64,000 nucleotides of DNA. Origin: G942493215 sp942493215. GTDB taxonomy: Bacteria; Bacillota_I; Bacilli_A; RF39; UBA660. Shown piece by piece: positions 27,579 to 34,640 of the stretch (its first letter is position 1; the number at the start of each line of letters is the position of its first letter). The DNA is taken from assembly GCA_942493215.1 (NCBI GenBank), contig OW818670.1, positions 682,001 through 746,000 of the forward strand. The letters run 5' to 3'. Both the position numbers and the translations under genes were made by a program. The notes beneath the pieces were generated by a model. It was not told the origin of the DNA and did no database searches. It worked only from the letters and a program-made list of their open reading frames with translations.

Positions 27579-28484
27579 ATGAGGAATGTCCTTAATTATT
27601 ATTATAATTTATACCCCAAATATATTCATCAAACAGCTAAATATTATAAGTTTAATATCGATAATATCACTTACATTTTAGCTATTTATAATCGTGATAA
27701 TCAAGAAATTAATGCCTTAGTTGAACTAACTAAAATCCTTATTAATTATGGTGTTTATATTCATCAAATTATTCCAAATAATAATAATGAGTATATAACC
27801 ATTATTAACAATATATCATATGTTTTATTAAAAGTGTATGTTGATTTAGAAAAAAAAATAACTTTGACAGCTATTGGACAGTTAAGCATTATAAATATTC
27901 CGGTAATCGACAATAGTCCATTAAAACGTAATGATTGGTTTAGTTTATGGACTAATAAAATAGATTATTTTGAATATCAAGTTAATCAATTTGGTATTAA
28001 ATATCCTATAATAAGAGAAACATTTAGTTATTTTGTCGGACTAGCTGAAACAAGTATTGCTCTTTTTAAAAACACTAATATTAATAATAATGCCTTATAT
28101 ATTGCCCATAAGCGTATAAAAAAAACTTATACCATTGATGATCTATATAATCCTTTAAATATCATTCTTGATTATCGGATGCGTGATGCTTGTGAATATT
28201 TTAAAGATGCTTTTTTTAATGATTATCATATTGATGAAGAAATAGTAGTATATATTAATAATGCCCATTTTAGTAGTGAAGAAATGGCTCTTTTTTTAGC
28301 TCGTATGATTTTTCCATCTTTCTATTTTGATGTTTATGAACAAATTTTAAGCGAAAAACAAACGGAAAAAGCTTTAGATAAAGTTGTTTTAAAAATTGTT
28401 GAATATGAAGATTTTTTGAAGCGTTTGTATAATTTAACTAAAAAATACTATAATATTCCTAATATCGAATGGTTAAATAAATAA
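27579..28484 (+). CDS. YutH/CotS-like kinase-fold protein
   Basis: A 301-residue protein resembling the spore-coat-associated YutH of Bacillus, a member of the CotS/aminoglycoside-phosphotransferase fold. Visible features are a long N-terminal domain with YILAIYNRDNQEINALVEL, a middle NDWFSLWTNKIDYFEYQVNQFG, and YIAHKRI followed by a hydrophobic NIILDYRMRDACEYFKDAFF where the kinase activation region would lie. The usual HGD catalytic motif is absent (AHKRI stands near there), so it may be a pseudokinase. The call leans on synteny with pgpA and NifU. GAGGTGAAT precedes the start. Confidence 0.6.
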   Translation: MRNVLNYYYNLYPKYIHQTAKYYKFNIDNITYILAIYNRDNQEINALVELTKILINYGVYIHQIIPNNNNEYITIINNISYVLLKVYVDLEKKITLTAIGQLSIINIPVIDNSPLKRNDWFSLWTNKIDYFEYQVNQFGIKYPIIRETFSYFVGLAETSIALFKNTNINNNALYIAHKRIKKTYTIDDLYNPLNIILDYRMRDACEYFKDAFFNDYHIDEEIVVYINNAHFSSEEMALFLARMIFPSFYFDVYEQILSEKQTEKALDKVVLKIVEYEDFLKRLYNLTKKYYNIPNIEWLNK

Positions 28485-28485
28485 A

Positions 28486-28510
28486 AAATGTGAATAGTTA
28501 ATTCACATTT
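28486..28510. terminator. Bidirectional terminator between the YutH-like gene and nifU
   Basis: AAATGTGAAT (28486-28495), loop AGTTA, ATTCACATTT (28501-28510). It overlaps the end of the minus-strand NifU gene. Confidence 0.85.
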
Positions 28511-28728
28511 ATTACTTCAATAACTTCAGGTACTTCTTCTTTAATAGCGGCTTCAATACCTTCTTTTAAGGTTAAATCAACCATATGACATCCTAAACAA
28601 GCACCACTAAGTTTTACATATACAATATTGTCTTCGTATTTAACAAACTCAATATTACCACCATCATTATTTAAGAAGGGACGCAACTTATCAATGATAT
28701 TTCTTATTTTCATTTCACTTTCTGTCAT
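28498..28728 (-). CDS. NifU C-terminal domain Fe-S scaffold protein (YutI-like)
   Basis: A 76-residue protein made only of the NifU C-terminal domain, which holds or passes on Fe-S clusters. The family motif is plain: NNDGGNIEFV, then KLSGACLGCHMVDLTLKEGIEAAI with the cluster-binding Cys-x-x-Cys. The start is ATG 28728, with GGTGAT just upstream; the longer in-frame version to 28824 would run back over a TATAAT promoter box and adds no conserved sequence. In Bacillus the homologue YutI sits by YutG and YutH, as here. Confidence 0.92.
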   Translation of the reverse strand: MTESEMKIRNIIDKLRPFLNNDGGNIEFVKYEDNIVYVKLSGACLGCHMVDLTLKEGIEAAIKEEVPEVIEVINVN

Positions 28729-28823
28729 TTTCATCACCAATAACATTATATATGGTACTAAGTGAATAGTAAAGAGCTTTTTATTTAAAAAGAGATATGT
28801 TATAATCTTAATGGGGTGTAACA

Positions 28824-29174
28824 ATGGCAGAATATAAGAAGGGTAGTATTGTTAAGGGTACAGTCACGGGAATAGAAAACTATGGTGCTTTTGTTTCCTT
28901 TGATGAGTATTATAGTGGCTTAATACACATATCCGAAATTTCACATGGTTTTGTTAAAGACATTCGTGATTTTATTAATGTTGGTGATGTCATCAATGTT
29001 GAAATTTTAGATGTTGATGAACAATTATTTCAATTAAAACTTAGTATTAAAAATATTAGTTATCAAAAAGTTAAAAGAAGAAATAAAATTAGGGAAACGC
29101 CAACAGGCTTTAAAACATTAGAAAAAATGCTCCCTCATTGGGTTGAAGAAGTATTAAAAAGGATTAAACAGTAA
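28824..29174 (+). CDS. S1-domain RNA-binding protein (CvfD/YugI-like)
   Basis: A 116-residue protein with one S1 domain (about residues 4-73: GSIVKGTVTGIENYGAFVSFDEYYSGLIHISEIS and VEILDVDE). After it comes a basic segment and the tail TPTGFKTLEKMLPHWVEEVL, the ending seen in the Bacillota general stress protein 13 / CvfD group. These bind RNA or the ribosome and act in post-transcriptional control under stress. The GGGGTG site precedes the ATG. A tRNA operon follows. Confidence 0.9.
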   Translation: MAEYKKGSIVKGTVTGIENYGAFVSFDEYYSGLIHISEISHGFVKDIRDFINVGDVINVEILDVDEQLFQLKLSIKNISYQKVKRRNKIRETPTGFKTLEKMLPHWVEEVLKRIKQ

Positions 29175-29210
29175 AATATTGACAATATCTATTTTTTCCT
29201 GTAAATTATA

Positions 29211-29239
29211 TTGACAAAGGCCAGTAATAATGGTATATT
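29211..29239 (+). promoter_or_regulatory. Promoter of the Val-Thr-Tyr-Gln-Lys tRNA operon
   Basis: TTGACA (29211-29216), a 17-base spacer and TATATT (29234-29239) with TG one base before the -10 box. A second TTGACA (29179) lies upstream with a poorer -10. Confidence 0.85.
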
Positions 29240-29258
29240 TAATTACGTCCAAGCACTT

Positions 29259-29335
29259 GGGCGATTAGCTCAGTTGGTTAGAGCATCTGCCTTACAAGCA
29301 GAGGGTCGTAGGTTCGAGTCCTACACCGCCCACCA
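29259..29335 (+). tRNA. tRNA-Val (UAC)
   Basis: Complete cloverleaf with encoded CCA. The anticodon loop CTTACAA gives TAC at 29293-29295. The acceptor stem GGGCGAT / ACCGCCC has an A6-C67 mismatch. First gene of a five-tRNA operon. Confidence 0.95.
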
Positions 29336-29336
29336 T

Positions 29337-29412
29337 GCCGAAATAGCTCAATTGGTAGAGCAACTGATTTGTAATCAGTAGGTTACGGGTCCGATTCCTG
29401 TTTTCGGCACCA
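29337..29412 (+). tRNA. tRNA-Thr (UGU)
   Basis: Acceptor GCCGAAA / TTTCGGC, encoded CCA, anticodon loop TTTGTAA giving TGT. The T loop reads TCCGATT, so position 55 is C rather than T. Confidence 0.95.
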
Positions 29413-29426
29413 GTCATTTTTTTTAC

Positions 29427-29510
29427 GGAGGGATAGCGAAGAGGCTAAACGCGGCAGACTGTAAATCTGTTCCTTCGGGTTCGATGGTCCGAATCCATCT
29501 CCCTCCACCA
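29427..29510 (+). tRNA. tRNA-Tyr (GUA)
   Basis: Class II tRNA with a long variable arm; acceptor GGAGGGA / TCCCTCC, encoded CCA, anticodon loop CTGTAAA giving GTA. The T loop is TCCGAAT, with C at position 55. Confidence 0.95.
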
Positions 29511-29525
29511 CTTTCGTGTTTACAT

Positions 29526-29601
29526 TGCCTCGTAGCCAAGTGGTAAGGCACCACACTTTGACTGTGGCATTTCGCTAGTTCGAGTCTAGCCGAGGCAGCC
29601 A
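29526..29601 (+). tRNA. tRNA-Gln (UUG)
   Basis: Acceptor TGCCTCG / CGAGGCA, discriminator G, encoded CCA. Anticodon loop CTTTGAC gives TTG. The T loop is a normal TTCGAGT. Confidence 0.95.
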
Positions 29602-29610
29602 ATATTGTTT

Positions 29611-29686
29611 GTTCCGTTAGCTCAGTTGGTAGAGCATTTGACTTTTAATCAAAGGGTCGCGAGTCCGAGCCTCGCACGGGACACCA
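29611..29686 (+). tRNA. tRNA-Lys (UUU)
   Basis: Acceptor GTTCCGT / ACGGGAC with one T-G pair, encoded CCA. Anticodon loop CTTTTAA gives TTT. The T loop is TCCGAGC, with C at position 55. Confidence 0.95.
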
Positions 29687-29698
29687 TCTTATTAGAAT

Positions 29699-29742
29699 AA
29701 ATAAAGATAGTTAGCTATAAGGTTTACTTCTTTATTTTTTTT
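29699..29742 (+). terminator. Terminator of the five-tRNA operon
   Basis: AAATAAAGA (29699-29707) can pair with TCTTTATTT (29729-29737), followed by T residues; the loop is long and holds a smaller TAG/CTA pairing. Confidence 0.65.
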
Positions 29743-29762
29743 GTCCGATAAGGGGTGACTTG

Positions 29763-30605
29763 ATGAAGGAAATAAAAGAATTATTACAAAAAATGAGTAC
29801 AACAGAGTGCTTCTATGTTATTAAAGATAATAATGGTCATATTATTGATTCTTTTATGGATATTAGTGGTATGAAACAAACAGAAGATACATATTATACT
29901 CCTGATAATAAAAAGGCATATAATGTCGTAAGAAGGGAATTTAAAAGTATAATTGTTGAAACATGGACGGATATAACTGAATTAGTCGCCTTAAGAGAAC
30001 AAGCAACTAAAAATGAAAAACATATAGCTGAACTAGAAAAAGATGATCTAACCGGCCTGCTAACTAGAAGAAAAATGATAAGAGGTTTATGTGATTTAGT
30101 TGGAAATGCCATTATACAAAGAGATAAATTAGTTATTGTTATGTGCGATATTGATAAATTTAAAGATGTTAATGATAATTATGGTCATAATAGTGGTGAT
30201 GACGTATTAAAAACATTTGGTCAATTATTAATTAGTAATGCTACAGCATATGGCTTTTTAGCTAGTCGTTATGCTGGTGATGAATTTTTATTAGTTTATC
30301 CTAATCAAGAATTAAAAGATGTTCTAATATCATTAAATATAATAAAAGATCAATTAAATGGATTAATTTTTATGGCTAATAATAGTGATACTACTTTTAA
30401 GGTAACGGCTAGTTTTGGAGCCCATGAATTACTAAGTTCAACAATGGGTTATAATAATAGTAGTGATTTAATTACATCATTAATTGACCAAGCTGATAAA
30501 GCTATGTATTATAGTAAAAGTAAGGGTCGAAATAATATAAGTTACTATCATTTAGAAAAACAAACTTTTGAAATATTTGACACATCAATGGACAAAAGTA
30601 TGTAA
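29763..30605 (+). CDS. GGDEF domain protein (putative diguanylate cyclase)
   Basis: A 280-residue cytoplasmic protein. The first 95 residues resemble a PAS-like sensor (CFYVIKDNNGHIIDSFMDISG, then a strand and WTDITEL), followed by a short coiled linker (LREQATKNEKHIAELEKDD). The GGDEF domain begins with DDLTGLLTRRKM and has CDIDKFKDVNDNYGHNSGDDVL and the signature RYAGDEF. AGDEF in place of GGDEF is found in active cyclases. It would make c-di-GMP; no effector is visible in the window. The start is ATG 29763 after AGGGGTGA, rather than the TTG just before it. Confidence 0.88.
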   Translation: MKEIKELLQKMSTTECFYVIKDNNGHIIDSFMDISGMKQTEDTYYTPDNKKAYNVVRREFKSIIVETWTDITELVALREQATKNEKHIAELEKDDLTGLLTRRKMIRGLCDLVGNAIIQRDKLVIVMCDIDKFKDVNDNYGHNSGDDVLKTFGQLLISNATAYGFLASRYAGDEFLLVYPNQELKDVLISLNIIKDQLNGLIFMANNSDTTFKVTASFGAHELLSSTMGYNNSSDLITSLIDQADKAMYYSKSKGRNNISYYHLEKQTFEIFDTSMDKSM

Positions 30606-30630
30606 AATAATATTTATGATAAGAAAAGTA

Positions 30631-30659
30631 TTGCAAAAAATGTCAAAATAATATATAAT
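30631..30659 (+). promoter_or_regulatory. Promoter of the Arg-Pro tRNA pair
   Basis: TTGCAA (30631-30636), a 17-base spacer and TATAAT (30654-30659). Confidence 0.8.
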
Positions 30660-30678
30660 CTATGTTGCAAGTGGTAAT

Positions 30679-30755
30679 GCGCTCGTAGATCAATTGGATA
30701 GATCGTTTGACTACGGATCAAAAGGCTACGGGTTCAACTCCTGTCGAGCGCACCA
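30679..30755 (+). tRNA. tRNA-Arg (ACG)
   Basis: Acceptor GCGCTCG / CGAGCGC, encoded CCA. Anticodon loop CTACGGA gives ACG, expected to be edited to ICG. The T loop is TTCAACT. Confidence 0.95.
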
Positions 30756-30763
30756 TTTCATGT

Positions 30764-30840
30764 CGGGAAATAGCACAATTTGGTAGTGCACCTGGTTTGG
30801 GACCAGGGGGTTGCAGGTTCAAATCCTGTTTTCCCGACCA
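30764..30840 (+). tRNA. tRNA-Pro (UGG)
   Basis: Acceptor CGGGAAA / TTTCCCG, encoded CCA. Anticodon loop TTTGGGA gives TGG. Its last 17 bases plus the next T (30824-30841) recur with one mismatch at 32974-32991, so the 3' end appears to have served as an integration site. Confidence 0.95.
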
Positions 30841-30854
30841 TTAAGTTAATAAGG

Positions 30855-30885
30855 CATATAAAGCTTAAACTTTATATGTTTTTTT
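30855..30885 (+). terminator. Terminator of the Arg-Pro tRNA pair
   Basis: CATATAAAG (30855-30863) and CTTTATATG (30870-30878) with a 6-base loop, then seven T. Confidence 0.88.
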
Positions 30886-30891
30886 ATGTCT

Positions 30892-30910
30892 ATGACTCCA
30901 CAATGACTCC
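30892..30910 (+). repeat. Direct repeat ATGACTCC x2
   Basis: ATGACTCC occurs at 30892-30899 and 30903-30910, 11 bases apart, about one helical turn. It lies 50 bases inside the left copy of the tRNA-Pro repeat. The spacing and place suit integrase arm-type binding sites. Confidence 0.55.
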
Positions 30911-30949
30911 TAAATGTCAAAATAAGTCAAAATATGATATGTTTATCAA

Positions 30950-30978
30950 TTGACAAAATACATATAATAGTATATAAT
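30950..30978 (+). promoter_or_regulatory. Promoter of the T-box / metRS transcript
   Basis: A near-perfect promoter: TTGACA (30950-30955), 17-base spacer, TATAAT (30973-30978). Transcription should begin near 30985. Confidence 0.88.
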
Positions 30979-30984
30979 CCTAGT

Positions 30985-31258
30985 TATTGAAAGCCCAAGC
31001 GAGGAAGAAGTAGAAAAATAAAAGCATTTTAGAAAACTCGGTAGATGAAAAAGAGGATGTAATGATTTTTCGAACATGGACCTCAAGGCTAATGACCGAA
31101 TTTTTAGTAAGTTATTACAGGTGTGCCTGTTACCGCACAAGCATATAATCATTTTATAAATGACGTATGTTATAGAGTCTAATGTAGTGATATATTAGAA
31201 AAAAGAGTGGTACAGTGATATATTCGCCTCTTAAGCAATTTTGCTTGAGGGGTTTTTT
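30985..31258 (+). promoter_or_regulatory. T-box riboswitch, methionine specifier
   Basis: This leader senses uncharged tRNA-Met and lets transcription reach the MetRS gene. Stem I can be traced: AGCC (30992-30995) pairs with GGCT (31087-31090), GAGG (31001-31004) with CCTC (31081-31084), and AGAAAAAT with ATTTTTC above the specifier loop. The loop GAACATGGA carries ATG at 31076-31078. The T-box core AGAGTGGTACAGTG (31204-31217) holds TGGT, which would pair with the ACCA end of the tRNA. AAGAG before it can pair with CTCTT (31228-31232) as antiterminator. The competing terminator is a 12-base stem, 31227-31238 with 31241-31252, then TTTTTT. Confidence 0.92.
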
Positions 31259-31278
31259 AATGAAAGGAAGGGGATAGT

Positions 31279-32928
31279 ATGAATATATTAATTGGAATTT
31301 CATGGCCATATGCTAATGGAGAATTACATTTAGGGCATATTGCCAGTAGTTTGAGTGGGGATGTTATTGCGAGGTATCATCGGGCTAAGGGTAATAAAGT
31401 AGTATTAGTTTCTGGTAGTGATGCTCATGGAACAGGTATTGATATTGCGGCATTTAAAATCGGTAAAACACAAAAAGAAATAGTTGATGAGAATCATGAA
31501 AAATTAAAAGAGGCTTTCAATAAATTAGGATTTAGTTTTGATCTATATAATAGAACTGATGATTCGTATCACAAGGAAATAGTTAGAGAAAACTTTTTAA
31601 AATATTATGAAAAAGGTTATATTTATGAAAAAGTGGATGAACAATTATATTGTGAATGTTGTGATATATTCTTAGCTGATCGTTATATAATTGGAAATTG
31701 TCCTAAATGTGGAAAAGGTACAAAAGGTGATGAATGTGATGAGTGTGGAGCATTACTTAAAATTAATGAAGTAATAAATCCTAGGTGTGCTATATGTGGC
31801 AATCCTACCAGCTATAGAAAAACTAAAAATTTGTATTTTGCTTTTTCTAGATTTCAGAGTGAGATTGAAAGATTAAATGAATCAAAGAAGAATCAATGGC
31901 GTGCCAATGCTTATTCATTTACCAAAAAGTATTTAGACGAAGGAATACCAGATCGATGTGTATCAAGAGATTTAAAATGGGGTATTGATATTCCGATTAA
32001 AGGATATGAGAATAAAAAGATATATGTTTGGTGCGAAAATGTTGTTGGTTATATTTCAGCATGTCGAAAATATTGTGAGCAACAAAATTTGAATTGGGAA
32101 GATTTTTGGAAGAAGGATAGAAATAATAAACTGTATTTTGTGCATGCCAAAGATAATATTCCTTTTCATACAATAATTCTTCCAAGCCTATTACTAGCAC
32201 TTGATGATACTTATAAATTACCAGATATAATCCTTTCAGATGAGTATTTAACTCTAGAAGGAGGCAAAATATCAAAAAGTAAAGGTAATTATATATCAGC
32301 TCTCGAATTATTAGAAAGATATTCTGTTGATGCAATTAGATATTATTTCTTATCACATGAACCTACAAAAAAAGATTTAAATTTCTCATGGGAAGATTTT
32401 ATAAATTCTTTAAATGGTGAATTGTTAGGTAAATGGGGTAATTTTGTTAATAGAACATTAGTATTCATTAATAAATCATTTAATGGCAAATTAAAAAAAT
32501 ATAAGACAGATAAGGATATTGAATTAAGAATAAAAGAATTATATAAGAAATGTGGAGAACTAATTGATAAAGGAAATACTAAAGAAGCTTTAAGTCTAAT
32601 ATTTGAGTTTATTAACTTTGCTAATAAATATTTTGATGATAAACAACCATGGTCTTTAGCAAGAACAGACAAATACAAATGTGAGGAAGTGTTGTATAGT
32701 TGTGTTAATATTATATTTAATATAAATAATTTATTAAAACCATTTTTACCATTTTCTGGGGAAGTTATAGATAAGTATTTAAATAAAAGAATAGATAGTT
32801 GGAAATATCAAGATATTAAGATTGTGGATATAGATGAAGATATAAAACCGTTATATACAAGATATGATAAAACTGTAATAGCTGAGGAGATAGAAAAACT
32901 GAATTTAAAGAAACAAAATACAAACTAA
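31279..32928 (+). CDS. metG: Methionyl-tRNA synthetase (zinc-knuckle type)
   Basis: Charges tRNA-Met with methionine. The 549-residue class I synthetase has the HIGH-equivalent HLGH (17-20) in WPYANGELHLGH, a connective domain with four Cys-x2-Cys knuckles between about residues 125 and 180, and KMSKS-equivalent KISKS near residue 330. It ends after the anticodon-binding domain and lacks the C-terminal tRNA-binding (EMAP-like) domain. The start follows AAGGAAGGGG. It is controlled by a Met T-box and bracketed by a tRNA-Pro end repeat, so it may be an acquired second enzyme of the type that resists some MetRS inhibitors; that depends on whether the genome has another metG. Confidence 0.92.
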   Translation: MNILIGISWPYANGELHLGHIASSLSGDVIARYHRAKGNKVVLVSGSDAHGTGIDIAAFKIGKTQKEIVDENHEKLKEAFNKLGFSFDLYNRTDDSYHKEIVRENFLKYYEKGYIYEKVDEQLYCECCDIFLADRYIIGNCPKCGKGTKGDECDECGALLKINEVINPRCAICGNPTSYRKTKNLYFAFSRFQSEIERLNESKKNQWRANAYSFTKKYLDEGIPDRCVSRDLKWGIDIPIKGYENKKIYVWCENVVGYISACRKYCEQQNLNWEDFWKKDRNNKLYFVHAKDNIPFHTIILPSLLLALDDTYKLPDIILSDEYLTLEGGKISKSKGNYISALELLERYSVDAIRYYFLSHEPTKKDLNFSWEDFINSLNGELLGKWGNFVNRTLVFINKSFNGKLKKYKTDKDIELRIKELYKKCGELIDKGNTKEALSLIFEFINFANKYFDDKQPWSLARTDKYKCEEVLYSCVNIIFNINNLLKPFLPFSGEVIDKYLNKRIDSWKYQDIKIVDIDEDIKPLYTRYDKTVIAEEIEKLNLKKQNTN

Positions 32929-32973
32929 TAATAGAACAAGCAATTAAGATTATTACATTAAAATGAGTCTTAC

Positions 32974-32991
32974 TCCTGTTTTCCCAACCAT
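32974..32991 (+). repeat. Duplicate of the tRNA-Pro 3' end (attR-like)
   Basis: TCCTGTTTTCCCAACCAT differs from the tRNA-Pro end at 30824-30841 by one base (A for G). It lies 46 bases after the MetRS stop, in otherwise unrelated sequence. Confidence 0.75.
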
Positions 32992-33003
32992 CTACGAATT
33001 AGG

Positions 33004-33035
33004 AAACTGTAGAAATAAAATCTACAGTTTTATTA
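33004..33035 (+). terminator. Intrinsic terminator downstream of metG
   Basis: AAACTGTAGA (33004-33013) and TCTACAGTTT (33021-33030) with a 7-base loop, then a T-rich run. Confidence 0.85.
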
Positions 33036-33067
33036 TTTTTAATGTATAATTAGATAGAGGTGAAAAA

Positions 33068-33631
33068 ATGAATATTGGGTTAGATATAGACGATACAATG
33101 ACCAATTCTAGTGAATTGATAACTGAATATGCAAAAAAATACTTTAATTCTGATGATATGAATTTAATAAATAGTATTTTGAATGCCAAAAAGATTGAAG
33201 GCAAACTATTAGACTTTTATTATGAATATTTGCCGGAAATGATGTCTATTTATAAACTTAAGGATAATGTAAAAGAAGTAATAGATAGATTAAGATCAAA
33301 AGGACATAAAATAATAGTTATAACAGCAAGGGGATATACTGTTCAAGTAGGGATAGCTGAAATCACAAAAGAGTATTTTAAAAGACATCAAATTGTTGTG
33401 GATGATATAATATTTAGATCAGTAGATAAAACTGAACCATGTATAAAAAATAATATCAATATAATGATAGATGACTCAATTTCTGTTTTAGAAAAATTAA
33501 AAGAAAATAATATAAAACCTTTATTGTTTAATTCTGTAACTAATAAAGATTTTAATACTAATATAGATAGGGTAAATAACTGGCTAGAATTAGAGGAATA
33601 TTTAGATAAACTATTGTTAGAACAAAATTAG
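33068..33631 (+). CDS. HAD-superfamily 5'-nucleotidase-like protein
   Basis: A 187-residue HAD phosphatase resembling the 5'(3')-deoxyribonucleotidase (NT5C) and YqfW group. Motif I is GLDIDDTMTN (residues 4-13, with two Asp), motif II is VITARG, and motif IV is MIDDS. The cap is short and helical. Nucleotide dephosphorylation is likely; the substrate is open. It has its own TATAAT box just upstream and a GAGGTG site. Arginine is almost only AGA, unlike the CGT-rich housekeeping genes, which fits the accessory feel of this stretch. Confidence 0.82.
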   Translation: MNIGLDIDDTMTNSSELITEYAKKYFNSDDMNLINSILNAKKIEGKLLDFYYEYLPEMMSIYKLKDNVKEVIDRLRSKGHKIIVITARGYTVQVGIAEITKEYFKRHQIVVDDIIFRSVDKTEPCIKNNINIMIDDSISVLEKLKENNIKPLLFNSVTNKDFNTNIDRVNNWLELEEYLDKLLLEQN

Positions 33632-33660
33632 ATATAAATAAATCATAAATTTTAAAAATA

Positions 33661-33697
33661 AAAGAACTAGGTTAATAATTTAAACTAGTTCTTTTAC
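33661..33697. terminator. Bidirectional terminator between 33068 and 33680 genes
   Basis: AAAGAACTAG (33661-33670) and CTAGTTCTTT (33685-33694), lying between convergent genes. Confidence 0.8.
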
Positions 33698-34471
33698 TTT
33701 ATCGGTATTTGACTTATGTGAATTAAAAATTTCTATTGCTTCATCTAATGCTAGGCTATCATCTTCATCCATAGTTGATAAAAAAGGTTTTCCACTTTTA
33801 GTAGGGATTAGAATAATCCTATCTGGGTTTTTGAAAACAAACGGACCAGAGTATGAATACAATTTATCCCTTAACATTGCTATAGCGTCATCGTATTTTA
33901 CTTTGCTACCAAAATAAATATATGGTCCAACTCTTCTTTCACCATTAAAAGAATCAATAAATCGAAATTTAGTATATAGATGATTATTATTATCTATCTT
34001 ACCAGGATCCTTTGATTCTACGTCAAAGACATCCGAGTCATAGCAATCATATCCGTCATCTCTCCAAAATACCATTTCAACATAAGTCTGGGCTTTTTTC
34101 TTAATAATAGCTATGGTATCATTAGTGGCAACAATAGTTGAAATACTTGGTTTTGTCTCATATATTTTTGATAAAATCATTCGTGGTAATAGAAATAATA
34201 TTTCTTTGATGTCATAATCTTCACCACTATTTACGCATGGTGGCATTATGTCTAATATAGGACACTCCATTTTTATTATTGTATTGCCATATCCCGTCTT
34301 TTTAGAATAAGCCTTGTTATTATCTAATAAATCATAATAATTCTGATCATCCTCAACAAATATTGAGTAATACTGTTTGGACCGATTATATGCTGTATAG
34401 TGGTCATATAAAGAGCCATCACCACCCTCATAATGTTGGTAATAACCATATTTTAATAATTTTAAATCCAT
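33680..34471 (-). CDS. Hypothetical protein, 263 aa
   Basis: Not recognised. A soluble protein rich in D and Y, without signal peptide. The N-terminus MDLKLLKYGYYQHYEGGDGSLYDHY and the segment DDAIAMLRDKLYSYSGP (about 205-220) look distinctive. The start at 34471 is preferred because AGGAGGG lies 6 bases before it; the longer frame to 34546 has no ribosome site. It is divergent from the 495-residue protein gene, with 169 bases between. Probably accessory. Confidence 0.7.
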   Translation of the reverse strand: MDLKLLKYGYYQHYEGGDGSLYDHYTAYNRSKQYYSIFVEDDQNYYDLLDNNKAYSKKTGYGNTIIKMECPILDIMPPCVNSGEDYDIKEILFLLPRMILSKIYETKPSISTIVATNDTIAIIKKKAQTYVEMVFWRDDGYDCYDSDVFDVESKDPGKIDNNNHLYTKFRFIDSFNGERRVGPYIYFGSKVKYDDAIAMLRDKLYSYSGPFVFKNPDRIILIPTKSGKPFLSTMDEDDSLALDEAIEIFNSHKSNTDKVKELV

Positions 34472-34640
34472 AATAAACCCTCCTACAACATAAATACTAA
34501 CATTAATTGTGGTAATATTACGTCTTATTAAAAAATTGTTAAACACAAAGCATATAGATTATAATTAAATGCAATAGTGATAGCTTCAAAAAATATTTAA
34601 TAAATTTATACTTGTGATATAATTAAACTGGTGAAGAAAT

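Larger units (their letters stand above)
30824..32991. mobile_element. Putative integrated island in tRNA-Pro carrying T-box and methionyl-tRNA synthetase
   Basis: The segment is bounded by TCCTGTTTTCCCGACCAT (30824-30841, the end of tRNA-Pro and one more base) and the copy TCCTGTTTTCCCAACCAT (32974-32991). Such a 3'-tRNA duplication is what a tyrosine-recombinase element leaves behind. Two ATGACTCC repeats 11 bases apart just inside the left end look like integrase arm-type sites. The cargo is one T-box-controlled MetRS gene. No integrase remains, so this would be a deletion remnant or a mobilised cassette. The interpretation is inference; the repeats are seen directly. Confidence 0.6.

Noticed and set aside
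28729..28824. N-terminal extension of the NifU-domain gene
   Set aside because: The extra codons have no family similarity, run across a TATAAT promoter box and lack a ribosome site; ATG 28728 has one.
31997..32678. Two minus-strand ORFs of about 110 codons within the MetRS gene
   Set aside because: They lie opposite conserved MetRS sequence and have no ribosome site or known family.
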